Below, piece after piece: positions 27,003-35,224 of a stretch of DNA of 38,619 nt. Where the stretch lies: NCBI RefSeq assembly GCF_000272105.2, contig NZ_AJZD02000298.1, positions 1 to 38,619 of the forward strand, in the 5' to 3' direction. Positions within the stretch are counted from its first letter, which is position 1. The number at the start of each line of letters is the position of its first letter. Both the position numbers and the translations under genes were made by a program. The DNA is from Vibrio splendidus 12E03. Its GTDB lineage: Bacteria > Pseudomonadota > Gammaproteobacteria > Enterobacterales > Vibrionaceae. Under the pieces are notes generated by a model. It saw only the letters and a program-made list of their open reading frames with translations, was not told the DNA's origin and searched no databases.

Positions 27003-28839
27003 ATATTCCGATGAAGACCAAGTTCTTCAAAATCGTAAAAAAGTACTGCTAAACCGAGAAAAAGCCCAACTCAATACCATAATGGGCGTGGTGAACTGTT
27101 ACCTACGTGAATACGCGATACCAAAGAAGCAGGTTAATTGGCGCTACAGTTCGGCCTCTCTTCCTCAAACTTTGAAAAGAAACTACAACGCTCACCAACG
27201 CGTGGCCATTCACCTACCTCACCAAGATCAACCTCAGAAAAATGGTCTGATGGTTTTACCCGTTGAGTACACCAGTAAACTGGGAAAAGTGAAGCTCAGT
27301 GATACACCTTGGGCTAAAATGCCCGGTGCAGCTTGGTGCAAATTGGACGCAACTCAAACCCTGACGCTTCTACTCAGTTACCTAAAAGAAATGCTGACGA
27401 TTCCATTCAATCACGAGTTGGTCGAGCAAATGGAAAACAGTTTGTTGATTACCGAGCAGTTCCTAAACTCAGACAACTCACCTCAGCATCACAACGCGTT
27501 TATCGCATCAGAGCAATCGTTACTTTGGGGACATACTTTTCATCCAACGCCAAAGAGTCGTTCAGGTGTCAGTATCGATGATCTGCTAGCGTGTTCCCCT
27601 GAGGTTGGCGCTAAGGTTCCCCTGTATTGGTTTAAGGTCGACACTACGTTGCTCGACGTCTTGAGTTCAGATAACCGAACCTCACCAACTACCATGCTTG
27701 AACAACTTGCACCTGATGAAAACAATTCAGCAGGTACCATGCTTTACCCTTGTCACCCTTGGGAAGTTTACACACTTTTGCAAAACCCAGTGGTCAAAAC
27801 GGCCATTGAACAAGGCAAAATCATCCCGCTTGGATTAGGTGGTGAAAAACTCTTACCCACTTCATCCGTGCGCACTCTGTACCACCCAGATATGGATTGG
27901 TTTGCTAAGTTCTCTATCAATGTACGTTTAACCAACTGCGTACGTAAAAACGCATGGTATGAGCTCGATAGTGCCGTTCAATTAACCTCGATTCTGCATC
28001 CCATCAAGGAGAGTGAACAGTTACGTAATCCAGTATTCAAAGTAATGACAGAACCTTACGCAACCACATTGAATCTAGAATCTATGGCTGAACAAGAACA
28101 TGCGGATGTTATTAAGGCTCGAGAGTCGTTTGGTATTTTGTATAGAGAGAATTTCACCTTAAGCGAAACCGATATTTTGCAACCAACGTTAGCGGGTGCC
28201 CTCTTTGCTTACGATACAGACGGGAACAGTTGCATCGCCACTCAACTCAAACAAAAAGCGCAAACAACACAATCCCAATATGAAAATATCGCCACGCTGT
28301 GGTTTGAGCGCTATCTGCATTGTTTGATTCCGGGCGTCTTTAACTACTACTTCAAACATGGGGTTGCGTTTGAACCTCATTTACAAAATACGTTGATTGG
28401 ATTTGAAAAAGGCATGCCTTGCTGTGTATGGATTCGAGACTTAGAAGGTACCAAGCTACTACAAGAGTTTTGGCCATCAGAAACACTTCAGCAACTTTCA
28501 GAACGTGCTCGTCAATCGGTGTACTACAGTCGTGAGCAAGGTTGGAACCGTATTGGCTATTGCACCTTCATAAACAATATCAGTGAGGCCATTTTCTTTA
28601 TCGCTGAGGGTAATTCGGCACTTGAGAGCTCGTTATGGGGAACTTTAAAAGACGCTATCGTCCGCTGGCAGTCGATCAATGGCCAGCAACCCGAACTAAT
28701 GGCATTGCTTAACGATGGTCATTTCCCAAGCAAAAATAACTTCACAACACGTTTGATGCAAAATGCCGATAAAGAGTCCGGTTACACCCAAGTTGCAGCA
28801 CCGTGGCCAACTCATTCAAAAGGAGTTCACCATGCTTAA
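26974..28839 (+). CDS. pvsD: Vibrioferrin NIS synthetase PvsD (IucA/IucC family)
   Basis: A 621-aa NIS synthetase from ATG 26974, which has GGA seven bases upstream; the TTG four codons earlier is less likely. Landmarks are YPCHPWEVYTLLQNP, the adenylation segment PTSSVRTLYHPDMDWFAKFS with INVRLTNCVRKN, and HGVAFEPHLQNTLIGFEKG containing the canonical E-x-H-x-QN. In the characterised pathway it condenses citrate with L-serine to give O-citryl-serine, the first committed step. It overlaps pvsC by 29 bases and pvsE by 8, the tightest coupling in the operon. Confidence 0.92.
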   Translation: MLQTQLSPSEYSDEDQVLQNRKKVLLNREKAQLNTIMGVVNCYLREYAIPKKQVNWRYSSASLPQTLKRNYNAHQRVAIHLPHQDQPQKNGLMVLPVEYTSKLGKVKLSDTPWAKMPGAAWCKLDATQTLTLLLSYLKEMLTIPFNHELVEQMENSLLITEQFLNSDNSPQHHNAFIASEQSLLWGHTFHPTPKSRSGVSIDDLLACSPEVGAKVPLYWFKVDTTLLDVLSSDNRTSPTTMLEQLAPDENNSAGTMLYPCHPWEVYTLLQNPVVKTAIEQGKIIPLGLGGEKLLPTSSVRTLYHPDMDWFAKFSINVRLTNCVRKNAWYELDSAVQLTSILHPIKESEQLRNPVFKVMTEPYATTLNLESMAEQEHADVIKARESFGILYRENFTLSETDILQPTLAGALFAYDTDGNSCIATQLKQKAQTTQSQYENIATLWFERYLHCLIPGVFNYYFKHGVAFEPHLQNTLIGFEKGMPCCVWIRDLEGTKLLQEFWPSETLQQLSERARQSVYYSREQGWNRIGYCTFINNISEAIFFIAEGNSALESSLWGTLKDAIVRWQSINGQQPELMALLNDGHFPSKNNFTTRLMQNADKESGYTQVAAPWPTHSKGVHHA

Positions 28840-30034
28840 TTCTCCTCAACTTTCTGCCTCTATCCATCAAGAAATACAGAAATTGGCCAAGCAACAAACT
28901 CAACCATTATGTGCTTATCTTTATGACCTCGATGCGTTGGAGCTGCACATTAAGCAGATGCGCCATGTATTGCCAAAAAACGTAGAGCTATTTTACGCGG
29001 CGAAAGCGAATCCTTCAGCGCCGATACTGCGGACTTTAGCTCCTTATGTTGATGGCTTCGAAGCTGCATCAGGCGGAGAGCTTACACACCTCCACCAGCA
29101 ACAACTCAATAAACCACTGATCTTTGGTGGCCCGGGGAAAATGCCCAGTGAACTGGAGCAAGCAATTGAACTCGATGTTGATGCGATTCATGTAGAGAGC
29201 CTCACTGAGTTACAACGCATTGGTCTTTTAACACAAAAATTGAATCGGCCTGCTTCGATCTTCCTGCGTATGAACATCGACATTGGAGACATCACACTTA
29301 GCAAATTAGCCATGGGCGGAAAGCCCACCCCATTTGGTTTAGATGAAAGTGAGTTAAACAACGCGCTGATGTACCTACGCGATTTCCCCTTAATAAAGTT
29401 GAAAGGCTTTCACTTCCATTTGATGTCACATCAACTCGACGTTGATCGCCACCTCGCCTTGATGCAACGCTATTTCCAAGTGGTCAAAGAGTGGAAAAAA
29501 ACGTTCTCACTCGATGAGTTGATCATCAACCTCGGTGGTGGCATGGGGATCAATTACCAAAACCCTAAACAACATTTTCCTTGGATGGAGTTTTGCGACA
29601 AATTGGAGTTCCTGATTTCCAAGGAACATTTACAAGATTGGACACTGCGTTTTGAATGTGGCCGCTACATCTCTGCACCTTGTGGCTATTACGTAATGGA
29701 GGTCTTGGATATTAAACAAAATCTTGGCGAGCATTTTGTGATTGCTCGTGGTGGAACACATCATTTCCGTACTCCGGCAGCACAAAACCATGACCACCCG
29801 TTTGTTATCGTGGAAAGTAATCAGCAACCCACGATTTCACATCCGATAAACCATGCCACAGCCACGTTGGTTGGACAGCTTTGTACGCCAAAAGATGTTC
29901 TGGCACGAAATCAACATATCGAGCAGGTCGATATTGGTGACTATGTGGTGTTCACTCTAGCAGGCGCTTATGCTTGGAATATCTCGCATCAAAACTTCTT
30001 AATGCATGAACCTCCGGTGTTTCATTATTTCTAG
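28832..30034 (+). CDS. pvsE: Vibrioferrin PLP-dependent decarboxylase PvsE
   Basis: A 400-aa fold-type III (alanine racemase-like) decarboxylase related to diaminopimelate and carboxynorspermidine decarboxylases. The PLP lysine is K58 in FYAAKANPS. HFHLMSH is near 194-200, the phosphate-binding GGGMG is at 235-239, and ECGRYI is at 275-280. The segment GQLCTPKDVL carries the partner-subunit cysteine, and a GAYAWN segment follows, so the enzyme is a head-to-tail dimer. It decarboxylates O-citryl-serine to O-citryl-ethanolamine. ATG 28832 with AAGGAG six bases before it overlaps the pvsD stop by 8 bases. The longer frame from 28763 lies wholly inside pvsD and is rejected. Confidence 0.93.
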   Translation: MLNSPQLSASIHQEIQKLAKQQTQPLCAYLYDLDALELHIKQMRHVLPKNVELFYAAKANPSAPILRTLAPYVDGFEAASGGELTHLHQQQLNKPLIFGGPGKMPSELEQAIELDVDAIHVESLTELQRIGLLTQKLNRPASIFLRMNIDIGDITLSKLAMGGKPTPFGLDESELNNALMYLRDFPLIKLKGFHFHLMSHQLDVDRHLALMQRYFQVVKEWKKTFSLDELIINLGGGMGINYQNPKQHFPWMEFCDKLEFLISKEHLQDWTLRFECGRYISAPCGYYVMEVLDIKQNLGEHFVIARGGTHHFRTPAAQNHDHPFVIVESNQQPTISHPINHATATLVGQLCTPKDVLARNQHIEQVDIGDYVVFTLAGAYAWNISHQNFLMHEPPVFHYF

Positions 30035-30129
30035 GCATCCCACTGTGATCTATGATTTCTAACTGACGGTTTGAGTTGAAGATCCATAGAGCCAGCTAAA
30101 GACACTAAATATAAAGAACACTAAATGAA

Positions 30130-30165
30130 AAAGGCGTTAGTAAACTCAAGTCTACTAACGCCTTT
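30130..30165 (+). terminator. Terminator of the pvsABCDE operon
   Basis: A perfect 13-bp stem (AAAGGCGTTAGTA at 30130-30142 with TACTAACGCCTTT at 30153-30165) and a 10-nt loop, followed by CTTCTGTTTG. It lies about 95 nt past the pvsE stop. Confidence 0.88.
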
Positions 30166-30311
30166 CTTCTGTTTGTCTTAGCCCTTTTGCAAAACAGCTA
30201 CAGCGATTGAGTACTCGACTCCCCACTGTGATCGTAATGCATAACCAAACCGTAGTTAATTCGAATACAAGCACTTAGCCTTTTTCATCGACTGCGCAGC
30301 GGGAGTGGTAC

Positions 30312-30578
30312 ATGGACAACAGAATCACCATTTTAGAGTTTCTCAGAGTGTTCGATTGCATTCGCTCCTCGGGCAAGCAATTGGATAGCAAATATCAATT
30401 GGGCGAAATGGTAGCCTGGCACGATTACGACGGCTACACCTGTTGGTTAAGCTACAGAGACGTCACGGTAACACTGATGTTCCATGGTTCATTGAAGATC
30501 GAATACGACAAGGCATCGAACTATGAAGACTTCATCAACCGTTGTTTAGCTATGCTTGAAACTGAACCTTCTCCGTAA
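30312..30578 (+). CDS. Small conserved protein, probably DUF3081 family
   Basis: An 88-aa cytosolic protein. The pattern of an N-terminal helix (ILEFLRVFDCIRSSG), a central YDGYTCWLSYRDVTVTLMFHG hairpin and a C-terminal helix resembles the short DUF3081 proteins I know from Vibrio and Shewanella; this is recollection and not a search. No catalytic residues are evident. GGGAG lies six bases before the ATG. The CIA30-like gene follows within 40 bases in the same direction, so the two are probably co-transcribed. Confidence 0.75.
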   Translation: MDNRITILEFLRVFDCIRSSGKQLDSKYQLGEMVAWHDYDGYTCWLSYRDVTVTLMFHGSLKIEYDKASNYEDFINRCLAMLETEPSP

Positions 30579-30615
30579 ACTATCTATAGCTAACGAGTAA
30601 ATAATGGAGAAAATC

Positions 30616-31239
30616 ATGAACGAATCCGACTTTAGAACGCATTCAATGCGTAAGCGAACAGCGCCTTTATGGTTAATGTTCTGCCTTTCTTTTTTATGGT
30701 CTAAAGCGTCAACAGCTGGAACAGAGATGATAGATTTCACACAACCTCAAGAGTACAAAAACTGGGCAGCGACCAATGACAATGTCATGGGCGGCATATC
30801 AACCGGCGGGTTCATTTATGATGATGGGATAAGTCAATTCAGGGGTGAGCTATCGTTGGAGAATAACGGTGGTTTCAGTTCAATCAACCGCTCCGTTGAA
30901 TCCGTAAACTCTGATGTGGACAGTATAGAGCTGAAGTTTGTTGGTGACGGCCGAACTTATCAATTACGGTTCACAACTTGGATATATGGAAATAGAACTA
31001 ACTACAAGCACAGCTTTGAAACCATCAAAGGTGAGCAACTCAAGAAAGTCTTCCACCTAAAGGACTTTCAAGCGGTGTTCAGAGGTCGGCTACTGAGCGA
31101 TGCGCCGGAACTTAAAGCACAAGATATCAAACAAGTCGGATTTTTGATTGCAGACAAACAGCCCTCGCCTTTTGAGCTAGACCTAATACGCCTTCACTTC
31201 AAAACATCGCAACCCATCACATCACCAGAAGCTAACTAA
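30616..31239 (+). CDS. Exported CIA30-family (NDUFAF1-like) protein
   Basis: A 207-aa protein with a basic n-region followed by the hydrophobic stretch APLWLMFCLSFLWSK and a likely cleavage site near STA, so it is probably periplasmic. The mature part begins with MIDFTQPQEYKNWAATNDNVMGGISTGGF, the characteristic opening of the CIA30 domain (complex I intermediate-associated protein 30), a galactose-binding-like beta sandwich. The segments LSLENNGGFSSINR and GDGRTYQLRFT continue that fold. Bacterial members are uncharacterised. GGAGA before ATG 30616 decides this start over ATG 30604 four codons earlier. Confidence 0.8.
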   Translation: MNESDFRTHSMRKRTAPLWLMFCLSFLWSKASTAGTEMIDFTQPQEYKNWAATNDNVMGGISTGGFIYDDGISQFRGELSLENNGGFSSINRSVESVNSDVDSIELKFVGDGRTYQLRFTTWIYGNRTNYKHSFETIKGEQLKKVFHLKDFQAVFRGRLLSDAPELKAQDIKQVGFLIADKQPSPFELDLIRLHFKTSQPITSPEAN

Positions 31240-31263
31240 ACCAACTAAACTGAAAACAAACAA

Positions 31264-31308
31264 AAGCCCCTGATACCTTTTGTCTAGCAATCAGATATCA
31301 GGGGGCTT
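31264..31308. terminator. Terminator between the convergent CIA30 and MDR genes
   Basis: AAGCCCCTGATA (31264-31275) pairs with TATCAGGGGGCTT (31296-31308) with one bulged G, across a 20-nt loop. It lies between convergent genes and may end both transcripts. Confidence 0.75.
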
Positions 31309-31362
31309 CTTCTATTTAAACCGTCAACGACTCAAAACAACGACGGATTAAAACATCAGCAA

Positions 31363-32388
31363 TTAGTATTTGATGGCTGTTTTACCAATCGAGGCACTGC
31401 TTTCAATACGTTGGTGTGCATCTTTGATTGTATCCACACTAAAGCCACTTAGGGTCGAGGTTAGCGTCGATTTAATACGGCCCGCATCAATCAGATTCGC
31501 GGCTTGGAATAGGATGTCTTGCTGATTCTGGATATCCTCTGTATTGAACAGTGAACGTGTGAACATCAGCTCCCAAACAAAGCCTGCTGATTTGCCTTGC
31601 AGCGCTGATAAGTCAATGCCGCCATCGAATTCTACAATCGAACTGATCATGCCTTGCGGTGCGATCAACTCAACCATCGCATCCCAGTGCCCTTTTGTAT
31701 CAGCAACATTGAAGATGTAATCGACATGTTGAATGCCTTGTTCTCGCACAGACTCGACAAGGTTACGGTGGTTCACCACATAGTCCGCCCCCATATCCCT
31801 TACCCACTGCTCCGTTTCAGGTCTTGAAGCTGTAGCGATAACATTGAGGTTGGTCAGTTGCTTAGCCAGTTGAATCGTAATTGAACCTACACCGCCTGCT
31901 CCACCAATGATCAGGATAGACTTTTTCTCTTCAGGACGAACACGAAGGCGGTCAAACAACGCTTCCCATGCAGTTAGTGTTGCTAGTGGCATAACGGCTG
32001 CAGCTTCGTCAGAAAGGCTCTTAGGTGCACGAGAAGTAATATGGTAGTCCACAGCTTGGTATTCTGCGTTAGCCCCCATACGTGTTACGTTACCCGCATA
32101 GTACACACGGTCACCGACTTCGAAGCCTTCAACGTCAGCACCTTTGCCAACGACTTCACCGACTGCGTCATAACCCAACACTTTAGGTTGTTCGAGTGTT
32201 TTATCCTTGGCACTACGAATACGAATTTTTGCGTCAGCAGGGTTAATAGAAGTCGCGCTCACTTTTACCAGCAAGTCATTATTTTTTAGTTCTGGCAGAC
32301 TCGTTTCAAACTCAAATAAACTGTCTTGCTCTGTAATCGCAAGTGATTGAGTAAATCCGATAGCTTTCATTTTTGATGGTACTGACAT
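31363..32388 (-). CDS. Zinc-independent MDR-family oxidoreductase (quinone-reductase-like)
   Basis: A 341-aa medium-chain dehydrogenase/reductase. The N-terminal GroES-like domain includes INPADAKIRI and GYDAVGEVVGKG; the zinc-ligand GHE of alcohol dehydrogenases reads GYD here, and the structural-zinc cysteines are absent, so it is of the zinc-free quinone oxidoreductase type. The NAD(P)-binding motif is IIGGAGGVGSITIQLA (about residues 159-174). The substrate is unknown; relatives reduce quinones or enals. AAGGAG precedes the ATG. A copy of a 32-bp operator lies 67 bp upstream and is also found before the next gene, suggesting shared LysR control. Confidence 0.88.
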   Translation of the reverse strand: MSVPSKMKAIGFTQSLAITEQDSLFEFETSLPELKNNDLLVKVSATSINPADAKIRIRSAKDKTLEQPKVLGYDAVGEVVGKGADVEGFEVGDRVYYAGNVTRMGANAEYQAVDYHITSRAPKSLSDEAAAVMPLATLTAWEALFDRLRVRPEEKKSILIIGGAGGVGSITIQLAKQLTNLNVIATASRPETEQWVRDMGADYVVNHRNLVESVREQGIQHVDYIFNVADTKGHWDAMVELIAPQGMISSIVEFDGGIDLSALQGKSAGFVWELMFTRSLFNTEDIQNQQDILFQAANLIDAGRIKSTLTSTLSGFSVDTIKDAHQRIESSASIGKTAIKY

Positions 32389-32454
32389 TGTGCTTTCTCC
32401 TTGAATTAGACGAGTTAATCTTAGTCAATTCTCACTCCATATAAACCGCCTAAT

Positions 32455-32486
32455 ATTTGAATAATTCTCAAATAATTTTTGATAAT
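32455..32486. promoter_or_regulatory. Operator copy A (shared LysR-type site) before the MDR gene
   Basis: A 32-bp element with the inverted repeat ATTTGA-N7-TCAAAT at its left and AATTTTTGATAAT at its right. It is 27 of 32 identical to copy B at 33435-33466. It is 67 bp upstream of the MDR start. Confidence 0.6.
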
Positions 32487-32544
32487 GGTGTTACCGCTAT
32501 CTGGGTAATGCAGACATCTAACTGCATTGCCAAAGACTGAGAGG

Positions 32545-33330
32545 TTAAATCAGGCCTCTCTCAATCAACCAATCATGTGTGACTTGATCTTGTGGTTTAC
32601 CTTCACGGCAAACTTTGTAATCCAGCTCTGCGATAATGTCATTCGAGAAGCGTAGGGAATCCAACTTCTGAATCTGCTCTTCGTTAAACAAGTGCTTCTT
32701 GTCATCTCTTAAAAGCAGTACCGCTCTGTCAACGATTCCGAGTAAGCCTTTAGGCTCTTTAAGTTCTCGAATATCGTAACGATAATGTAGAAACTGCGGT
32801 TTCCATAAGGGCACGATGACCCACTCTTTGTTTGCGACCGCACTTTCAAATGCATCAAAACAATCCGCTTCACTTCCAGAGAAGAATTCGTAGCCGACAT
32901 CGCTCAGGCCATAGTCTTTCATCATCTGGATAGAGAAGCGTGTGATACCAGCACCGTGGTTGATACCCTGGATGGTCGAGTTCATTTTCTCGATCACTTC
33001 GGCTTTTAATAAATCAGAGACTTCAGAAACCGCCTCTTCAGGCACATAGTCTGGTACGCCCCACAACGCGTAAGGTTCATAATGAAGCCCAAGCTCGATA
33101 AGCGGCTCAACTTCTTCAACGCCCGCTTTGTAGATGCCGTGACTTGATGGCAGCCACGCAGAAGAAAGCATATCCACTTGGCCTGTCTTCAGCTTTTCAA
33201 AGTTCTCCTGATGTGGAGAGAAAATGCGCTCTACCTCAACCCCCATGGTTTTCAATACATTGGCAACCAATGAAGCGGCCGTACGGTGGAACGACAAATC
33301 CGTTACACCCATTGTGATTGTCTTAGTCAT
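32545..33330 (-). CDS. OpuAC-type ligand-binding protein without a signal peptide
   Basis: A 261-aa protein of the glycine-betaine binding-protein fold (OpuAC family). Typical family segments are TGQVDMLSSAWLPSSHGIY near residues 49-67, PYALWGVPDYVPEEAV near 86-101, and NKEWVIVPLWKPQFLHYRYDIREL at about 167-190, containing tryptophan/tyrosine positions that in the family build an aromatic cage for quaternary amines. Uniquely for such a protein it begins MTKTITMGVTDLSFHRTAA: there is no signal peptide, lipobox or membrane segment, and no permease or ATPase neighbour. It therefore should stay in the cytosol. GGGGGA precedes the ATG. A role in binding a small cation or aromatic ligand is inferred. 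Confidence 0.82.
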   Translation of the reverse strand: MTKTITMGVTDLSFHRTAASLVANVLKTMGVEVERIFSPHQENFEKLKTGQVDMLSSAWLPSSHGIYKAGVEEVEPLIELGLHYEPYALWGVPDYVPEEAVSEVSDLLKAEVIEKMNSTIQGINHGAGITRFSIQMMKDYGLSDVGYEFFSGSEADCFDAFESAVANKEWVIVPLWKPQFLHYRYDIRELKEPKGLLGIVDRAVLLLRDDKKHLFNEEQIQKLDSLRFSNDIIAELDYKVCREGKPQDQVTHDWLIERGLI

Positions 33331-33434
33331 CTTATCCCCCTAGATCGTAGGCTTCGTCCATACGGTGTGTACTGCGCTACGTTGTCGATAGGGGAAATGA
33401 TAGTGAGAAAATTACTAATGAAAAACAGCTTCAC

Positions 33435-33466
33435 ATTTGAATTATTATCAAATTAATTTTGACAAT
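33435..33466. promoter_or_regulatory. Operator copy B (shared LysR-type site) between the OpuAC and LysR genes
   Basis: The same 32-bp element as copy A, with ATTTGA-ATTATTA-TCAAAT at 33435-33453. A second, overlapping inverted repeat TTAATT-TTGAC-AATTAA is at 33453-33469. It is 105 bp before the OpuAC start and 114 bp before the LysR start, the usual place for an auto- and target-regulating LysR site. Confidence 0.62.
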
Positions 33467-33579
33467 TAAGTGTTTGAAGCTAACTTAGAAGCGATAAGTA
33501 GAGATAACCCATTTACAGAGTGTGATCGGGAAATATCCCAACCCCATGTTTAGAACATAATTCAATACAGGTAGATAAC

Positions 33580-34512
33580 ATGCTTCTTGAAGACTTACAG
33601 GTCATTTTGAAAGTGGCGGAGTTTCGCAGTATCACCGCTGCAGCCACCAACCTTGATATGCGCACTGCCACCGCAAGCGCTGCCGTCAAACGTGTTGAAG
33701 CTGCACTGGGGGCAGAATTGTTTGTAAGAACCACACGCCACCTAAGGCTCTCTACCGCGGGTGAGCGTTATCTGCCTGAATGTGAACAAGCGTTGAAAAT
33801 GTTGGAGCAAGCGAAACTCAACATGCGGGAGGAGCTTGGGGTTGTCGACGGTGAAATTCGTATTGCGCTTTCATCGGATCTAGGGCGTAACCTAATCATA
33901 CCTTGGTTAGATGAGTTCTTGCTTGAATACCCAAAAGCGACGCTTCGCACTAGCATCAGCGATAGCAATATCGACTTCTACCGAGATTCCGTCGATATGG
34001 CGTTACGTTACGGTTCCCCAACCGATGCCAACATGTATGGTTTTAAGATATGCGATGTGCCGAGGGTATTGTGTGCTGCTCCTGAATATTTGGCTGAAAT
34101 GGGAACACCAAAACAGCCTAGTGACTTAGCTCAGCACAATGGTTTGCTTTACCAACTCCACGACATGTTGCAAGACGAATGGGCGTTTAACGATGGCAAT
34201 CAAGATCATAAAGTGAAGCTTAAAGGGAATCGTGCATCGAACGATGCTGACCTTGTGAGACGTTGGTGTATTGCAGGGAAAGGTATCGCAATAAAGTCTT
34301 GTTTAGATATGTCGAAGCACTTGCTCTCTGGTGAGGTCATCAATGTTATGCCTGAATTCAAACCAACGCCAACCGAACTTTGGTTAGTGTGTCCAAGCCG
34401 TCAATCCATTACCCCGACCGTTCGCTTGTTAAGAGACTTATTCAGAGAGAAAACCGCAGCGATCCTTTCTCAATTGGGTGACCAAGGTATTATAGAAAAT
34501 AAAGCATCATAG
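33580..34512 (+). CDS. LysR-family transcriptional regulator
   Basis: A 310-aa LysR regulator. MLLEDLQVILKVAEFRSITA with DMRTATASAAVKRVEAALGAELFVRTTRHLRLS forms the helix-turn-helix (residues 1-60). The effector domain extends from about 88 to 300. AGGTAG precedes the ATG. It is divergent from the OpuAC-like gene, with a dyad operator between them that recurs before the MDR oxidoreductase. This links the three genes into one probable regulon. The effector is unknown, possibly the OpuAC ligand or the oxidoreductase substrate. Confidence 0.9.
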   Translation: MLLEDLQVILKVAEFRSITAAATNLDMRTATASAAVKRVEAALGAELFVRTTRHLRLSTAGERYLPECEQALKMLEQAKLNMREELGVVDGEIRIALSSDLGRNLIIPWLDEFLLEYPKATLRTSISDSNIDFYRDSVDMALRYGSPTDANMYGFKICDVPRVLCAAPEYLAEMGTPKQPSDLAQHNGLLYQLHDMLQDEWAFNDGNQDHKVKLKGNRASNDADLVRRWCIAGKGIAIKSCLDMSKHLLSGEVINVMPEFKPTPTELWLVCPSRQSITPTVRLLRDLFREKTAAILSQLGDQGIIENKAS

Positions 34513-34550
34513 GATCGAATGCTGCTTAGAGATCAGACGTAGAGATACAA

Positions 34551-34586
34551 AAAAGCGTTAGCGAACTTCAATTCGCTAACGCTTTT
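34551..34586. terminator. Terminator after the LysR gene
   Basis: A perfect 15-bp stem (34551-34565 with 34572-34586) with a 6-nt loop and flanking A/T tracts on both sides, so it can act in both directions. It follows LysR and lies downstream of the convergent small acidic gene. Confidence 0.92.
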
Positions 34587-34597
34587 AATCATTTGAA

Positions 34598-34615
34598 CAT
34601 CATATGGGTATGATG
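34598..34615. repeat. Short inverted repeat downstream of the CxxC gene
   Basis: CATCATA-TGGG-TATGATG (34598-34615), a 7-bp stem with a 4-nt loop. It lacks a T-run; perhaps a 3' stabilising hairpin. Confidence 0.3.
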
Positions 34616-34667
34616 AACATACTGACTGTATTACAAGTACTTGGTTTAATACCCTTAATACAAGAGC

Positions 34668-35054
34668 TTAGTTTGACTCGTCTTCAACATCGCAGTCTGC
34701 GCAGCACTGAAGAGCAATCTCATGTTCGAAGGTGATGGTGTCTTTACCTTCTTCTAGTAGCTCTGCGATTTCGTCTGCTACTTCTTTTTCATCATCCGCT
34801 TCAATCCCGCTTGCGAGCTCTTCTTCTGAATAACCAAAGAAGTTAAGCAGTAAGTATTCTCGAGCTTCTTCTTTAGTACAAACCACATCTGCTGAAAGAT
34901 CAGGAGTAACCTCGCCTTGTGCAAGTGTCGCTGTCACTTGTGCGATAGCATCGTCTTTCATCGCAGGCGTTAACCAACCAAGATCAGTACTTACTGTCGT
35001 TTTTTTACAGTCGAAGCAAGGCAGTTGGTGAAAGTAGTATTGAAAGCTAGTCAT
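34668..35054 (-). CDS. Small acidic CxxC protein of unknown function
   Basis: A 128-aa soluble protein. An N-terminal CFDC (residues 13-16) followed by KK, and a C-terminal CCADC (117-121), suggest a zinc or iron-sulfur site made from both ends. The middle is strongly acidic, with EEELASGIEADDEKEVADEIAELLEEG and an additional cysteine at about 59. I do not recognise the family, though such short proteins are common in Vibrio genomes. The start has AAGAAG upstream. It stands alone between a terminator and a transporter gene. Confidence 0.7.
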   Translation of the reverse strand: MTSFQYYFHQLPCFDCKKTTVSTDLGWLTPAMKDDAIAQVTATLAQGEVTPDLSADVVCTKEEAREYLLLNFFGYSEEELASGIEADDEKEVADEIAELLEEGKDTITFEHEIALQCCADCDVEDESN

Positions 35055-35224
35055 AAGTAATTTCTTCTTTAAATGTTATATAGCGAGATTATGCGCGTTT
35101 TGTAGCAAAATACTATCTCAATCACAACCTAAGGCTGATTCGATCTGAATATTTTTACCAAGTACAGAGCACCATAGTGACGACTGATAAATTTGAGGCT
35201 TCGCTCACTTGGGAGATCATCTCA

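Noticed and set aside
28763..28831. 23-residue N-terminal extension of PvsE
   Set aside because: Lies wholly inside pvsD, while ATG 28832 has a strong AAGGAG site and gives the usual family start.
30038..30232. Repeated CCCACTGTGATC near 30040 and 30220
   Set aside because: Only 12 nt, no dyad, no clear relation to a promoter; two copies in 180 bp could be chance.
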